The notes under the pieces: generated by a model
What the model saw: only the letters and a program-made list of their open reading frames with translations
Database searches by the model: none
Told to the model about the DNA's origin: nothing
Source of the DNA: Necropsobacter massiliensis
GTDB lineage: Bacteria; Pseudomonadota; Gammaproteobacteria; Enterobacterales; Pasteurellaceae
NCBI RefSeq assembly: GCF_000827595.2
Contig: NZ_LN776183.1
Location: 468,273-532,272, forward strand
DNA: 64,000 bases
Direction of reading: 5' to 3'
In this document: positions 51,581 through 61,971 of the stretch, piece by piece
Numbering within the stretch: the first letter of the stretch is position 1
How the letters are laid out: every line of letters begins with the position of its first letter
Made by a program: the position numbers and the translations under genes

Positions 51581-52915
51581 TTAATTCGCGCGTACCACTT
51601 CAGCAATATTTTCCGCACATTGCTGCGCCAGTTCGCCGTCTTCGCATTCCACCATCACCCGAATTAATGGTTCCGTACCGGATTTCCGCAGCAAAATGCG
51701 TCCTTTACCTGCCAGACGGCGTTCCATTTCGGCGGCAACGGCTTTTACCGCCGCACTTTCCAGCGGATTATCGCCACCGGCAAAACGCACATTAATCAAT
51801 ACTTGTGGGAATAATTTCACCGCACTTGCCAGCTCGTTTAAGGATAATCGATGCTGTACCATAGCGCCAAGCACGGCTAAGGAGGCAATAATACCGTCGC
51901 CGGTGGTGTTTTTATCCGCAATAATAATATGACCTGAATTTTCACCGCCCAATGTCCAGCCTTTTTCCTGCATTTTTTCCAGCACATAACGATCACCGAC
52001 ATTGGCGCGAATAAACGGAATTGCCAGTTGTTTCAGGGCAAGCTCAAGGCTCATGTTGCTCATCAGCGTGCCGACTACGCCGCCTTTCAGATTACCGGCG
52101 CGCAGCGCTTCACGGGCGATAATAAAGAGCGCCTGATCGCCATCCACTTTATTCCCCAGATGATCCACCATAATCAAACGATCGCCGTCGCCGTCGTAAG
52201 CCAGCCCGACATCCGCTTTAACTTCCCGCACTTTATCCTGTAATGCTTTAATATCTGTGGCGCCGCACTTCTCATTGATATTCACGCCGTTCGGATCGGT
52301 GCCGATTTCAATCACCTCCGCGCCCAGCTCGCGCATCACATTCGGCGCAATGTGATAAGTCGCCCCGTTCGCACAGTCCACCACGATTTTATAATTCTCC
52401 AGACTTAAATGCGCCGGGAACGTACTTTTACAGAACTCAATATAGCGCCCGGCGGCATCTTTAATCCGGCTTGCACGTCCCAACTCGGCGGATGCCACAC
52501 AATCCATCGGTTGTTCCAACATCGCCTCAATGGCTTCTTCCACATCATCAGGCAGTTTTGTTCCCTGTGTTGAGAAAAACTTGATACCATTATCATAATA
52601 AGGATTATGTGAGGCGGAGATCACGATCCCGGCTTCTGCCCGGAAGGTGCGGGTCAGATACGCAATCGCCGGTGTCGGCATCGGACCGGTAAAGGCGGCT
52701 GACAATCCCGCAGCGGCAAGCCCCGCTTCCAGCGCGGATTCCAACATATAGCCCGAAATGCGCGTATCTTTACCAATCAACACGGTACGGGACCCCTGTG
52801 TCGCCAACACTTTACCCGCCGCCCAGCCTAATTTTAAGACGAAATCGGGCGTAATCGGCGAAGAGCCCACTTTACCGCGAACACCGTCGGTGCCGAAATA
52901 TTTACGTTCTGCCAT
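51581..52915 (-). CDS. glmM: phosphoglucosamine mutase
   Basis: Interconverts glucosamine-6-phosphate and glucosamine-1-phosphate for UDP-GlcNAc synthesis. The 444-residue protein begins [17 protein letters not shown]. It has the phosphoserine loop [16 protein letters not shown] (Ser102), the Mg loop [10 protein letters not shown], and the sugar-binding [23 protein letters not shown] marks the phosphate-binding domain. It follows folP, as in the E. coli rlmE-ftsH-folP-glmM order. Confidence 0.96.
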   Translation of the reverse strand: MAERKYFGTDGVRGKVGSSPITPDFVLKLGWAAGKVLATQGSRTVLIGKDTRISGYMLESALEAGLAAAGLSAAFTGPMPTPAIAYLTRTFRAEAGIVISASHNPYYDNGIKFFSTQGTKLPDDVEEAIEAMLEQPMDCVASAELGRASRIKDAAGRYIEFCKSTFPAHLSLENYKIVVDCANGATYHIAPNVMRELGAEVIEIGTDPNGVNINEKCGATDIKALQDKVREVKADVGLAYDGDGDRLIMVDHLGNKVDGDQALFIIAREALRAGNLKGGVVGTLMSNMSLELALKQLAIPFIRANVGDRYVLEKMQEKGWTLGGENSGHIIIADKNTTGDGIIASLAVLGAMVQHRLSLNELASAVKLFPQVLINVRFAGGDNPLESAAVKAVAAEMERRLAGKGRILLRKSGTEPLIRVMVECEDGELAQQCAENIAEVVRAN

Positions 52916-52964
52916 ATTTAATTCCTCATTATCGAATAATATTAGAGCGTATCCAATACGCCCA

Positions 52965-53789
52965 TTATGCCTGTATAGTCGCCTGCCAGATCGTTAACGC
53001 ATCGGCGGTTTCCGCCACATCATGCACCCGCACAATGCGCGCACCGTGCATCACTGCGATCAGCGCAGCGGCGGCACTACCGACTGCGCGTTGTTCCACC
53101 GATTTATCCAGCGCCGCGCCAATCATTGATTTACGCGAAAGCCCCGCCAGCAAAGGATAAGACTCGCAGAATGCAGCCAATCGCCGCAACAATTGATAAT
53201 TGTGGCGGACAGTTTTACCGAAACCAAAACCCGGATCCCAAATGATATTTTCCTTTTTCATGCCGGCCTGCAAACAAAGTGCGGTACGTTTTTGCAAAAA
53301 TTCCAGCACCTCTTCCACCACATTGTCATAATGCGGATTTGCCTGCATGGTTCTCGGCTGCCCCTGCATGTGCATAATACAGGTCGGCAAGTTCAGTTTA
53401 ACCGCAGTTTCCAACGCATGCGGCTCACTTAAAGCACGAATATCATTAATCATATCCATACCCGCCTTGGCGCTTTCTGCCATGACCTGCGCTTTAGAGG
53501 TATCCACCGAAATCCAACAATCAAAGCGTTGGCGAACGGCTTCTACCAATGGCACCACGCGCTCCAATTCCTCTTCCGAACTGACTTCATCAGCGTTCGG
53601 ACGGGTAGATTCGCCACCAATATCAATGATGGATGCCCCTTGCGCCAACATGATTTCCACTTGCCGTAAGGCACGGTCTAAAGTGAAAAATTTACCGCTG
53701 TCGGAAAAAGAATCGGGTGTGAAATTTAAAATCCCCATAATTTGGGGAACATTGAGATCTAACACTTTGTTATTGGCTTGTAGCTTCAT
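52965..53789 (-). CDS. folP: dihydropteroate synthase
   Basis: Joins p-aminobenzoate and the pterin pyrophosphate in folate synthesis; the target of sulfonamides. I start at 53789 ([30 protein letters not shown]). The frame runs up to 53936, but that part is unlike the family. Conserved loops are [23 protein letters not shown], and [10 protein letters not shown]. At 274 residues it is close to E. coli's 282. It lies after ftsH with a terminator between, and its upstream uptake signal (53806-53814) is in the gap. Confidence 0.94.
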   Translation of the reverse strand: MKLQANNKVLDLNVPQIMGILNFTPDSFSDSGKFFTLDRALRQVEIMLAQGASIIDIGGESTRPNADEVSSEEELERVVPLVEAVRQRFDCWISVDTSKAQVMAESAKAGMDMINDIRALSEPHALETAVKLNLPTCIMHMQGQPRTMQANPHYDNVVEEVLEFLQKRTALCLQAGMKKENIIWDPGFGFGKTVRHNYQLLRRLAAFCESYPLLAGLSRKSMIGAALDKSVEQRAVGSAAAALIAVMHGARIVRVHDVAETADALTIWQATIQA

Positions 53790-53950
53790 ATTGATTTTAT
53801 TTGCTAAAAGTGCGGTCGGAAAACGCACTGTTTTTAAAAGCGGGCTTCTCCGTATAAAAAACGTAGCGCTAATTATAACGGAATATCGCACATAATAAAA
53901 AAATCTTTTTGATTTTACCTCAACAATCTTATTCATCGGTCAGAGTAAAC

Positions 53951-53974
53951 AAAAGGGACATCCGAAGATGTCCC
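53951..53974 (-). terminator. ftsH terminator with a UUCG loop
   Basis: On the - strand GGGACATC-TTCG-GATGTCCC is followed by CTTTTGTTT. The C(UUCG)G loop makes a very stable hairpin, lying 8 bp past the ftsH stop. Confidence 0.85.
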
Positions 53975-53981
53975 TAAAAAG

Positions 53982-55907
53982 TTATTCGCTATCGGATTTC
54001 TCCGCATTTTCCACCGCACTTTCATCCGGTTTCTCGCGCTTCGCTTTCGCTTCGGTACTTTCCGCCGCTGGTTTGGATGCGCCAGCGTCATCCCAACCGC
54101 TCGGTGGAGTAACCGGTTCACGGTTCATCAATTGCTTAATCTGAACCTCTTCAATAGTTTCATATTTTACCAGCGCATCTTTCATGGCGTGTAAAATATC
54201 CATGTTTTCCGTGAGTAAGCGTCTTGCCCGTTCGTAGTTTCTCGCCACAATGGCACGAACTTCTTCATCAATAACATGGGCGGTTTCATCCGACATATGC
54301 TGCGCTTTTGCCATTGAGCGCCCAAGGAACACTTCGCCGTCATCTTCGGTATAAAGAATCGGTCCCAGTTTTTCCGAAAAGCCCCATTGAGTGACCATAT
54401 TACGCGCAATATTCGTCGCCACCTTAATATCATTGGAAGCACCGGTGGAAATATTTTCTTCACCGTAAATCAAATCTTCCGCCAGACGACCTGCGTATAA
54501 GGTAGATAGCTTACTCTCCAATTGCTTCTGGCTAATGCTGACCTGATCGCCTTCCGGCAAAAAGAAAGTCACCCCTAAAGCTCGTCCGCGCGGGATAATG
54601 GTGACCTTATGCACCGGATCATGCTCCGGCACCAGATAACCGACAATGGCATGCCCAGCCTCGTGATAAGCAGTGGATTCCTTTTGTTTCTCGGTCATAA
54701 TCATGGTACGGCGTTCCGGTCCCATGTTGATCTTATCTTTCGCTTTCTCGAATTCCAGCATGGTTACCACCCGTTTATTAGTACGCGCGGCAAACAAGGC
54801 GGCCTCATTGACTAAATTCGCCAGATCGGCACCGGAATAACCCGGTGTACCGCGTGCCAACGTCATCGCATCCACATCCGGTGCCACCGGCACTTTGCGC
54901 ATATGTACTTTCAAGATATGTTCACGACCGCGCACATCTGGCAAGCCGACGACGACTTGACGGTCAAAACGTCCCGGGCGAGTTAGTGCTGGATCCAGCA
55001 CATCCGGACGGTTGGTCGCAGCAATCACGATAACGCCTTCGTTACCTTCAAAACCGTCCATTTCCACCAACATTTGGTTCAGTGTCTGCTCGCGTTCATC
55101 GTGTCCGCCGCCAAGCCCGGCGCCACGCTGACGACCGACAGCATCGATTTCGTCAATAAAAATCAGACAAGGGGCGTTTTTCTTCGCTTGTTCGAACATA
55201 TCGCGCACACGGGACGCACCAACCCCGACGAACATTTCCACGAAATCAGAACCTGAAATCGTAAAGAAAGGCACTTTCGCTTCTCCGGCGATGGCTTTTG
55301 CCAGCAAGGTTTTACCGGTTCCCGGTGGTCCGACCATTAAAATTCCTTTCGGAATTTTGCCGCCCAATTTCTGGAACTTACCCGGATCACGCAGAAAATC
55401 GACGATTTCTCCCACTTCTTCTTTTGCTTCGTCACAACCGGCGACATCGGCAAAAGTGGTTTTAATTTGCTCTTTGGTCAGCATTTTGGCACGGCTTTTA
55501 CCGAAACTCATGGCTTTGCCGCCGCCCCCTTGCATCTGGCGCATAAAGAAAAACCACACGCCGATTAATAACAGCATCGGAAACCAAGAAATCAGAATTT
55601 GAGATAAAAAACCGCGTTTTTCCGGCGGTGTGCCTTCCACTTTGATTTTCTTATTTAATAAATCATTTAATAATTTATCATCATAAATCGGCATCACGGT
55701 TGAATATTTTGTTCCGTCGGCCTTGGTGACAGCAAGTTCGCTGTCTTCAAAACGCACTTGACGCACCTGATCATTGCCGACGTCGGTAATAAACGTCGTA
55801 TAATCGGTTAAACTGCCATTGGCATTCCCGTTAAATCCCTGATACGCCGTCATCATCACAACGGCAACCACAATCCACAGGACCAGATTTTTTACCATAT
55901 CGTTCAA
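53982..55907 (-). CDS. ftsH: ATP-dependent zinc metalloprotease FtsH
   Basis: Membrane AAA+ protease that degrades misfolded membrane proteins and regulators such as LpxC. The 641-residue protein has a membrane helix (residues about 5-22), a periplasmic loop, and a second helix ([22 protein letters not shown]). The AAA domain shows Walker A ([11 protein letters not shown]), Walker B ([12 protein letters not shown]) and the second region of homology. The zinc motif is HEAGH near residue 415. The C-terminal tail is acidic. It comes after rlmE, as in E. coli. Confidence 0.96.
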   Translation of the reverse strand: MNDMVKNLVLWIVVAVVMMTAYQGFNGNANGSLTDYTTFITDVGNDQVRQVRFEDSELAVTKADGTKYSTVMPIYDDKLLNDLLNKKIKVEGTPPEKRGFLSQILISWFPMLLLIGVWFFFMRQMQGGGGKAMSFGKSRAKMLTKEQIKTTFADVAGCDEAKEEVGEIVDFLRDPGKFQKLGGKIPKGILMVGPPGTGKTLLAKAIAGEAKVPFFTISGSDFVEMFVGVGASRVRDMFEQAKKNAPCLIFIDEIDAVGRQRGAGLGGGHDEREQTLNQMLVEMDGFEGNEGVIVIAATNRPDVLDPALTRPGRFDRQVVVGLPDVRGREHILKVHMRKVPVAPDVDAMTLARGTPGYSGADLANLVNEAALFAARTNKRVVTMLEFEKAKDKINMGPERRTMIMTEKQKESTAYHEAGHAIVGYLVPEHDPVHKVTIIPRGRALGVTFFLPEGDQVSISQKQLESKLSTLYAGRLAEDLIYGEENISTGASNDIKVATNIARNMVTQWGFSEKLGPILYTEDDGEVFLGRSMAKAQHMSDETAHVIDEEVRAIVARNYERARRLLTENMDILHAMKDALVKYETIEEVQIKQLMNREPVTPPSGWDDAGASKPAAESTEAKAKREKPDESAVENAEKSDSE

Positions 55908-55991
55908 GGTTTGACCTCGTTTATTTTTGAGTTAATAAATTGTTACAAGCTTACTACATCCACCGCCGAATTTGAAGTTCTCAAATCATCG

Positions 55992-56621
55992 CTAATATTT
56001 GTAACCCGTTGCAACGATATATACCTCACGGGAACGCCCGCGAGACGCTTCAGGCTTGCGAACTTTCACAACACTAAACAGAGAGCGGATCTCTTTTAAG
56101 TAATCGTCAAAGCCTTCGCCTTGGAAAACCTTCACCACAAAACCGCCTTTGGGCGCCAGCACCTGTTTACACATATCCAATGCCAACTCCACCAAATACA
56201 TGGCACGCGGAATATCCACCGACGGCATACCGCTGAAATTAGGCGCCATGTCGGACATCACGACATCCACTTTCGCTGCGCCCACCCGTTCCAACAGCGC
56301 ATTAAGCACATTTTCGTCACGAAAATCGCCCTGTAGAAAATCAACACCGACAATTGGATCCATTTCCAAAATATCACAGGCAATCACACGCCCATTCGCC
56401 CCAATCTGACTGACCGCATACTGCGACCAGCCGCCCGGTGCCGCGCCAAGATCCACCACGGTCATGCCCGGTTTAAACAGGCGATCGGTGTGTTGAATTT
56501 CATCTAACTTAAAATAAGCGCGCGAACGCAATTTTTGTTTATGCGCTTTTTGGACAAACGGATCCTTAAAATGTTCATTTAGCCAGCGAGTCGAACTCGC
56601 CGAACGTTTTTTCTTTCCCAT
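55992..56621 (-). CDS. rlmE: 23S rRNA (uridine2552-2'-O)-methyltransferase
   Basis: Heat-shock methyltransferase (RrmJ/FtsJ) that modifies U2552 in the ribosomal A-loop. The 209-residue protein equals the E. coli enzyme in length. It starts [39 protein letters not shown], broken here as basic N-terminal RNA-binding text followed by the catalytic Lys. It continues with [15 protein letters not shown], the SAM loop, and [10 protein letters not shown]. It is the first gene of the rlmE-ftsH-folP-glmM series and divergent from yhbY. Confidence 0.95.
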   Translation of the reverse strand: MGKKKRSASSTRWLNEHFKDPFVQKAHKQKLRSRAYFKLDEIQHTDRLFKPGMTVVDLGAAPGGWSQYAVSQIGANGRVIACDILEMDPIVGVDFLQGDFRDENVLNALLERVGAAKVDVVMSDMAPNFSGMPSVDIPRAMYLVELALDMCKQVLAPKGGFVVKVFQGEGFDDYLKEIRSLFSVVKVRKPEASRGRSREVYIVATGYKY

Positions 56622-56744
56622 AAATCATTCAAATGTTGTGGTAGTTTTCTCAATATAAGGTTAAAATTCCCCGGTTCAAGTAGTCGATTGCGATATTTTT
56701 ATCAAAAATCGACCGCACTTTTTTATTCATCGGGATCATTATTA

Positions 56745-57041
56745 ATGACATTATCAACCAAACAGAAACAATTCTTAAAAGGTCTGGCTCATCACTTAAA
56801 TCCGGTGGTGATGCTGGGAGGCAACGGACTAACCGAGGGCGTACTTGCCGAAATCGACAACGCGCTCAATCATCATGAACTGATTAAAGTGAAAATCGCC
56901 GGTGCGGATCGCGCAACCAAACAATTAATCATTGATGCGATTATCCGTGAAACACAGGCTCTTGCGGTGCAGACAATTGGCCACATTCTCGTGCTTTACC
57001 GCCCGAGTGAAGAGGCAAAAATTCAGCTGCCGCGTAAATAA
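56745..57041 (+). CDS. yhbY: YhbY RNA-binding protein
   Basis: KH-like CRS1/YhbY-domain protein associated with pre-50S ribosomes. The 98-residue protein begins MTLSTKQKQFLKGLAHHLNPVVMLGGNGLTEG and has the conserved GGNGLTEGVLAEID and IKVKIAGADRATK. I start at 56745, since the open frame from 56688 lacks similarity. It sits between the divergent rlmE and the convergent greA, a conserved arrangement. An inverted uptake signal (ACCGCACTTTT) lies upstream, at 56711-56721. Confidence 0.93.
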   Translation: MTLSTKQKQFLKGLAHHLNPVVMLGGNGLTEGVLAEIDNALNHHELIKVKIAGADRATKQLIIDAIIRETQALAVQTIGHILVLYRPSEEAKIQLPRK

Positions 57042-57051
57042 TTGCTCAGAC

Positions 57052-57083
57052 GGACGCGAAACATCGCGTCCTTTCTCTATTTT
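57052..57083 (+). terminator. yhbY terminator
   Basis: GGACGCGA-AACA-TCGCGTCC followed by TTTCTCTATTTTTTG. It lies between the convergent yhbY and greA. Confidence 0.8.
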
Positions 57084-57095
57084 TTGACGACCGAC

Positions 57096-57572
57096 TTATT
57101 TATATTCAACCGCAATAATGTCAAACTCCACCGTTCCGCCCGGCGTACTGATCGTGACAGTATCGTCGAGTTCTTTGCCGATCAAACCGCGCGCAATCGG
57201 TGAATTGACGGAAATTAATCCCTCTTTGATATTAGCTTCGTCATCGCCGACAATGCGGTAGGTCACTTCCTCTTCCGTATCGGTATTCACCAGCACCACG
57301 GTAGCGCCGAAAATAACCTTGCCGTTGTTAGGAATTTTGGTCACATCAATAATCTGACCGTTGGATAATTTTCCCTCGATTTCCTGAATTCGCCCCTCAC
57401 AGAATCCCTGCTGCTCACGAGCGGCATGATATTCCGCATTTTCTTTTAAATCCCCGTGCTCACGCGCCTCCGCAATGGCTTTAATGATTTCGGGACGGCG
57501 TACATTCTTAAGAAAATCAAGTTCTTGTCTTAATTGCTCCGCACCGCGTACGGTCATAGGAATCTGTTGCAT
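57096..57572 (-). CDS. greA: transcription elongation factor GreA
   Basis: Rescues backtracked RNA polymerase by stimulating transcript cleavage. The 158-residue protein begins [29 protein letters not shown]. The N-terminal coiled coil reaches to about residue 75 and carries the acidic tip ([12 protein letters not shown] after the DLKEN segment). The FKBP-like C-terminal domain ends [13 protein letters not shown]. Length matches E. coli GreA. It is divergent from dacB across 166 bp, as in other Pasteurellaceae. Confidence 0.96.
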   Translation of the reverse strand: MQQIPMTVRGAEQLRQELDFLKNVRRPEIIKAIAEAREHGDLKENAEYHAAREQQGFCEGRIQEIEGKLSNGQIIDVTKIPNNGKVIFGATVVLVNTDTEEEVTYRIVGDDEANIKEGLISVNSPIARGLIGKELDDTVTISTPGGTVEFDIIAVEYK

Positions 57573-57738
57573 ACTCTCAAGCTATCCTTTTTTAAGTAAA
57601 AACAAAACTACGGCAGAACACGTCATCCTGTCGTAGTTAATAAAATATCACGATAAACGAGAAATCGTTTTACTCTCGCCGATTGAGGTACTATTATTGT
57701 TCGTCTGAAAAAAAATAGCAACCGAAACACGGCCGTTT

Positions 57739-59190
57739 ATGTACAAATTATCAAGATTTTCATCTCAATTAAAACTCGGGCTTTTATCCCTAAGTGTCGC
57801 ATTTTCAACCGCCGCCGTCGCCACAGTGGATGTCGCGCCGATCGCCGCTTATCTACCACAAGGCGCCAGTCTGGGTTTTGTAGCAAAAAACTTAAAACAG
57901 GAACAACTGACCGCCGCGTTCAATCCGCATACATTTATGCTGCCTGCCAGCACCCAAAAGGTGTTTACCGCCCTTGCCGCCAAATTAACGCTGGGAGACG
58001 ACTTTCGTTTTGAAACCGCCCTGCTGACCAACGGTAAAGTAGAAAACGGTCAATTAAACGGTGATCTTATCGCCAGATTCAGCGGCGATCCCGATTTAAC
58101 CAGCGGACAGTTATATAACCTGTTGGGAGAACTGAAAAAACAGGGGATCAATCGAATTGCCGGTAATCTGATTCTGGACACCTCGATTTTTGTCGGTCAT
58201 GACCGCGGTTTAGGCTGGATCTGGAATGATCTAACCATGTGTTTTAACTCGCCACCCGCCGCCGTGAATATTGATAACAATTGTTTTTATGTGGAACTGG
58301 ACGCCAATCAGCCTGCCGGTGAGTTAGTCAGATTTAACGTGCCAGCGCAATTCCCGATTCAAGTATTCGGACAGGTACGCGTTGCCAGCAGGGAAGATGC
58401 ACCTTATTGCCAGCTTGACGCCGTAGTACACGATAACAACCGCTATCAAATCAAAGGCTGTCTAACCCGTCAAAGCAAGCCTTTTGGACTGAGTTTTTCC
58501 GTACAGGACCCCGATGCTTATGCCGCAGCGACTATCCAGCGCCAGTTAAAACGTCTGGGTATTGCCTTTAACGGTAGCGTACAGCAACCTTATCAGCCGC
58601 AGCAAGGCACCCTGCTGGCACAGCATTTATCGAAACCGTTGCCGGAGCTGCTGAAAAAAATGATGAAAAAATCCGACAACCAGATTGCCGATGCGCTGTT
58701 CCGCACTATCGCCTATCATCATTACAAACGCCCGGCTTCTTTCCAGCTTGCCTCGCTGGCAATGCGGCAGATTTTACAATCCAAAGCCGGAGTGAAATTC
58801 GGCAATAGCATTATTGCTGACGGTTCAGGCTTATCCCGCCACAATTTAATCGCCCCGCAAGCCATGTTGCAAGCATTGGAATATATCGCCCGAAACGAAG
58901 AACAGCTGCATCTGCTGGAAACCTTTCCGATCGCCGGCGTGGATGGTACGCTGAGCGGACGCGGTTCCATGATTAACGCACCACTGATAAAAAACATCAC
59001 GGCAAAAACCGGCGCTTTAAAAGGGGTTTACAACCTGGCCGGCTTTATGACTAACGCTCGCGGCGAACGGGTGGCGTTCGTGCAGTTTATCAACGGATAT
59101 TCCACCGGCAGCGATTTGGAAAGTAAAACCAAACGTGCGCCGTTAGTCCAGTTTGAAAGTACTCTTTATAACGATATTTATAAGGACTGA
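57739..59190 (+). CDS. dacB: D-alanyl-D-alanine carboxypeptidase/endopeptidase (PBP4)
   Basis: Periplasmic penicillin-binding protein that trims and splits peptidoglycan cross-links. A signal peptide (about residues 1-28, ending FSTAAVA) is followed by the S13-family core. The active-site motif is PASTQK (Ser71, Lys74), then KKSDNQIADAL (SDN) and TAKTGALKGVYN (KTG). Domains II and III are inserted between the first two motifs, normal for PBP4. Length is 483 residues. An uptake-signal hairpin follows. It lies beside greA. Confidence 0.95.
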   Translation: MYKLSRFSSQLKLGLLSLSVAFSTAAVATVDVAPIAAYLPQGASLGFVAKNLKQEQLTAAFNPHTFMLPASTQKVFTALAAKLTLGDDFRFETALLTNGKVENGQLNGDLIARFSGDPDLTSGQLYNLLGELKKQGINRIAGNLILDTSIFVGHDRGLGWIWNDLTMCFNSPPAAVNIDNNCFYVELDANQPAGELVRFNVPAQFPIQVFGQVRVASREDAPYCQLDAVVHDNNRYQIKGCLTRQSKPFGLSFSVQDPDAYAAATIQRQLKRLGIAFNGSVQQPYQPQQGTLLAQHLSKPLPELLKKMMKKSDNQIADALFRTIAYHHYKRPASFQLASLAMRQILQSKAGVKFGNSIIADGSGLSRHNLIAPQAMLQALEYIARNEEQLHLLETFPIAGVDGTLSGRGSMINAPLIKNITAKTGALKGVYNLAGFMTNARGERVAFVQFINGYSTGSDLESKTKRAPLVQFESTLYNDIYKD

Positions 59191-59245
59191 ACATCCGCTG
59201 AGGCGATTTCACTAAGGTGCTATCTCCTCGTTCACGTTAAACGCA

Positions 59246-59289
59246 CAAGTGCGGTCAAAATTCAGAGAAAAAATCGACCGCACTTTTTA
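59246..59289 (+). terminator. inverted uptake-signal pair after dacB
   Basis: AAGTGCGGTC and GACCGCACTT with a 19-nt loop, followed by TTTTA. Confidence 0.75.
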
Positions 59290-59437
59290 TGATCTTCATC
59301 AAAAAGCGCAAGTTTTTTATTACATCGCATAATTTATTCAGTCGATTTTTTCACTGATAAATTTTTTCTTATTTATAAGTAAGTTATTTACTGTCAAGAA
59401 TCACGCCTCAAATTTAGTGCTTGAACTTTTACAGACA

Positions 59438-59453
59438 ACACATTATCTTGTAG
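59438..59453 (+). promoter_or_regulatory. NrdR-like box 1 upstream of nrdA
   Basis: ACACATTATCTTGTAG resembles the NrdR box (ACACTATATATTGTGT). It starts 32 bp before a second box, the helical spacing typical of tandem NrdR sites. Confidence 0.6.
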
Positions 59454-59469
59454 CCTGAATTTTACCTTA

Positions 59470-59485
59470 TACCTATATATTGTGT
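59470..59485 (+). promoter_or_regulatory. NrdR-like box 2 upstream of nrdA
   Basis: TACCTATATATTGTGT matches 14 of 16 positions of the NrdR consensus. It lies 34 bp before the nrdA start, close to the likely promoter. Confidence 0.65.
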
Positions 59486-59519
59486 TTTCAATATCAGGAT
59501 AACAAGCCGGAAATCACTT

Positions 59520-61790
59520 ATGAATAAAGCGTTGATGGTCACTAAACGTGACGGAAAACTTGAACCGATTAACTTAGACAAAATTCACCGAGTCATCACT
59601 TGGGCGGCAGAAGGACTGGATAATGTTTCCGTGTCGCAGGTGGAATTGCGTTCGCATATCCAATTTTACGAAGGCATCCGCACCTCAGATATTCACGAGA
59701 CGATCATTAAAGCCGCAGCGGATTTAATCAGCAAAGAAGCGCCGGATTACCAGTATCTGGCGGCTCGGTTGGCAGTATTCCATTTGCGTAAAAAAGCCTA
59801 CGGGCATTTTGACCCGCCGCGTTTATATGATCACGTCAAAAAACTGGTGCGCATGGGGAAATATGATGAAGCGTTGCTGACCGATTATTCCCGTGAAGAA
59901 TGGGATGAAATGGACGGTTTTCTCGATCATTGGCGGGACATGACCTTTTCCTACGCCGCAGTAAAGCAATTGGAAGGCAAATATTTGGTGCAAAACCGCG
60001 TAACCGGCGAAATTTATGAATCGGCGCAATTTTTATACCTGTTGGTCGCCGCCAGTTTGTTTTCGAGATACCCGGCAGAAACCCGACTGACTTATGTGCG
60101 CCGTTTTTATGACGCCACTTCCACTTTTAAAATTTCCTTACCGACACCGATTATGTCCGGTGTGCGTACGCCGACCCGCCAGTTCAGCTCTTGTGTGCTG
60201 ATCGAATGTGGCGATAGTCTGGACTCCATTAACGCCACCGCCTCGGCGATTGTCAAATACGTTTCTCAACGCGCCGGAATCGGCATCAATGCCGGTGCAA
60301 TCCGTGCTTTAGGCAGCCCAATCCGCGGCGGAGAAGCCTTTCATACCGGCTGTATTCCGTTCTATAAATATTTTCAAACCGCGGTAAAATCCTGTTCGCA
60401 AGGCGGCGTGCGCGGCGGAGCGGCAACGGTTTACTACCCGCTCTGGCATCTGGAGGCGGAAAGCCTGCTGGTGCTGAAAAATAATCGTGGCGTGGAAGAT
60501 AACCGTGTGCGCCACATGGATTACGGCGTACAACTGAATAAATTAATGTATCAACGCTTAATCAAAGGCGGCGAGATTACCCTGTTCAGCCCGTCCGACG
60601 TGCCGGGATTGTATGAGGCATTCTTCGCCGATCAAGATAAATTTGAAGCGCTTTACCTCAAATACGAACAGGATCCGACTATTCGTAAACGGACTGTAAG
60701 AGCGGTCGAAATTTTCTCATTATTGATGCAGGAACGCGCCTCGACCGGGCGTATCTATATTCAGAACGTGGATCACTGCAACACCCATTCCCCGTTTGAT
60801 CCTGCCGTAGCACCGGTGCGCCAGTCCAATTTATGTCTGGAGATCGCTCTGCCGACCAAACCGCTGGCGCATATTAACGATGAAGAAGGCGAAATCGCCC
60901 TGTGTACGTTATCGGCATTCAACTTAGGTGCAATCAACAACCTTGATGAACTGGAAGAACTGGCGGATCTGGCGGTGCGCGCCTTAGACGCGTTGTTGGA
61001 TTATCAGGATTATCCGGTTAAAGCGGCGCAGCGCAGTTCGTTAGCGCGCCGTTCATTGGGTATCGGTGTGATCAATTATGCTTATTATCTGGCCAAAAAC
61101 GGCGTGCGTTACTCCGATGGCAGTGCCAATGATCTCACGCACCGCACCTTTGAGGCAATTCAGTATTATTTGCTGAAAGCATCCATGAATCTGGCAAAAG
61201 AAGCCGGCGCATGCGACTATTTCAATCAAACCACTTACGCCAAAGGTATTTTGCCAATCGACAGTTATAAAAAAGACATCGACAGCCTAACCCAGGAACC
61301 GTTACATTACGACTGGGAAACCCTGCGCAAAGATATTCAGGAGTTCGGCTTGCGCAATTCCACGCTGACCGCCTTGATGCCGTCGGAAACATCTTCCCAG
61401 ATTTCCAATGCCACTAACGGTATCGAACCGCCGCGCGGTCATGTCAGTATCAAAGCATCAAAAGATGGCATCTTAAAACAGGTCGTTCCGGATTATGAAA
61501 ACCTGAGCGAAAACTATGAATTGTTATGGGATATTCCAAACAACGACGGCTATCTGCATCTGGTCGGGATTATGCAGAAATTCGTGGATCAAGCCATTTC
61601 TGCCAATACTAACTATGACCCGAAACGCTTTGAAGATGGCAAAGTGCCGATGAAAGTGTTGCTGAAAGATCTTCTGACCGCTTATAAATACGGCTTAAAA
61701 ACCCTGTACTACCAAAATACCCGCGACGGCGCTGAAGATGCCCAAGAAGACATGGACGACGGCTGCGCAGGCGGAGCATGTAAGATTTAA
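59520..61790 (+). CDS. nrdA: ribonucleoside-diphosphate reductase class Ia, alpha subunit
   Basis: Catalytic subunit that reduces ribonucleotides to deoxyribonucleotides. An N-terminal ATP-cone is present (VTKRDGKLEPINLDKIHRVI). Cys225 (FSSCVLIECGD) and the Cys of ALCTLSAFN form the redox pair. The Asn-Cys-Glu triad is in QSNLCLEIALP. The C-terminal shuttle pair is Cys749 and Cys754 (CAGGACKI). At 756 residues it is complete. The nrdB gene that normally follows directly is missing: a terminator comes next, then asnB on the other strand. Two NrdR-like boxes lie upstream. Confidence 0.96.
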   Translation: MNKALMVTKRDGKLEPINLDKIHRVITWAAEGLDNVSVSQVELRSHIQFYEGIRTSDIHETIIKAAADLISKEAPDYQYLAARLAVFHLRKKAYGHFDPPRLYDHVKKLVRMGKYDEALLTDYSREEWDEMDGFLDHWRDMTFSYAAVKQLEGKYLVQNRVTGEIYESAQFLYLLVAASLFSRYPAETRLTYVRRFYDATSTFKISLPTPIMSGVRTPTRQFSSCVLIECGDSLDSINATASAIVKYVSQRAGIGINAGAIRALGSPIRGGEAFHTGCIPFYKYFQTAVKSCSQGGVRGGAATVYYPLWHLEAESLLVLKNNRGVEDNRVRHMDYGVQLNKLMYQRLIKGGEITLFSPSDVPGLYEAFFADQDKFEALYLKYEQDPTIRKRTVRAVEIFSLLMQERASTGRIYIQNVDHCNTHSPFDPAVAPVRQSNLCLEIALPTKPLAHINDEEGEIALCTLSAFNLGAINNLDELEELADLAVRALDALLDYQDYPVKAAQRSSLARRSLGIGVINYAYYLAKNGVRYSDGSANDLTHRTFEAIQYYLLKASMNLAKEAGACDYFNQTTYAKGILPIDSYKKDIDSLTQEPLHYDWETLRKDIQEFGLRNSTLTALMPSETSSQISNATNGIEPPRGHVSIKASKDGILKQVVPDYENLSENYELLWDIPNNDGYLHLVGIMQKFVDQAISANTNYDPKRFEDGKVPMKVLLKDLLTAYKYGLKTLYYQNTRDGAEDAQEDMDDGCAGGACKI

Positions 61791-61813
61791 TTAATAATTA
61801 ATCAATAAAAAGT

Positions 61814-61848
61814 GCGGTAGAAGTTTTTACAGTTTCTACCGCTTTTTT
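61814..61848 (+). terminator. nrdA terminator
   Basis: GCGGTAGAA and TTCTACCGC form a stem followed by TTTTTT, 24 bp past the nrdA stop. The left arm is part of an uptake signal. Confidence 0.88.
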
Positions 61849-61918
61849 ATGAAAAATAAACTCTTCGGCATCGTAAAGCGGCAAAGAAAATATGCCATTT
61901 AGCAAAGATTCCTAAGCA

Positions 61919-61945
61919 AAAAGTGTTGGCAACGGCAACACGTTT
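61919..61945 (-). terminator. asnB terminator
   Basis: GTGTTG and CAACAC stem with a 7-nt loop. Five T follow on the - strand, 31 bp past the asnB stop; the + strand side has TTTT. Confidence 0.65.
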
Positions 61946-61971
61946 TACAAGGCGAAAAGTCAAGATGCAGA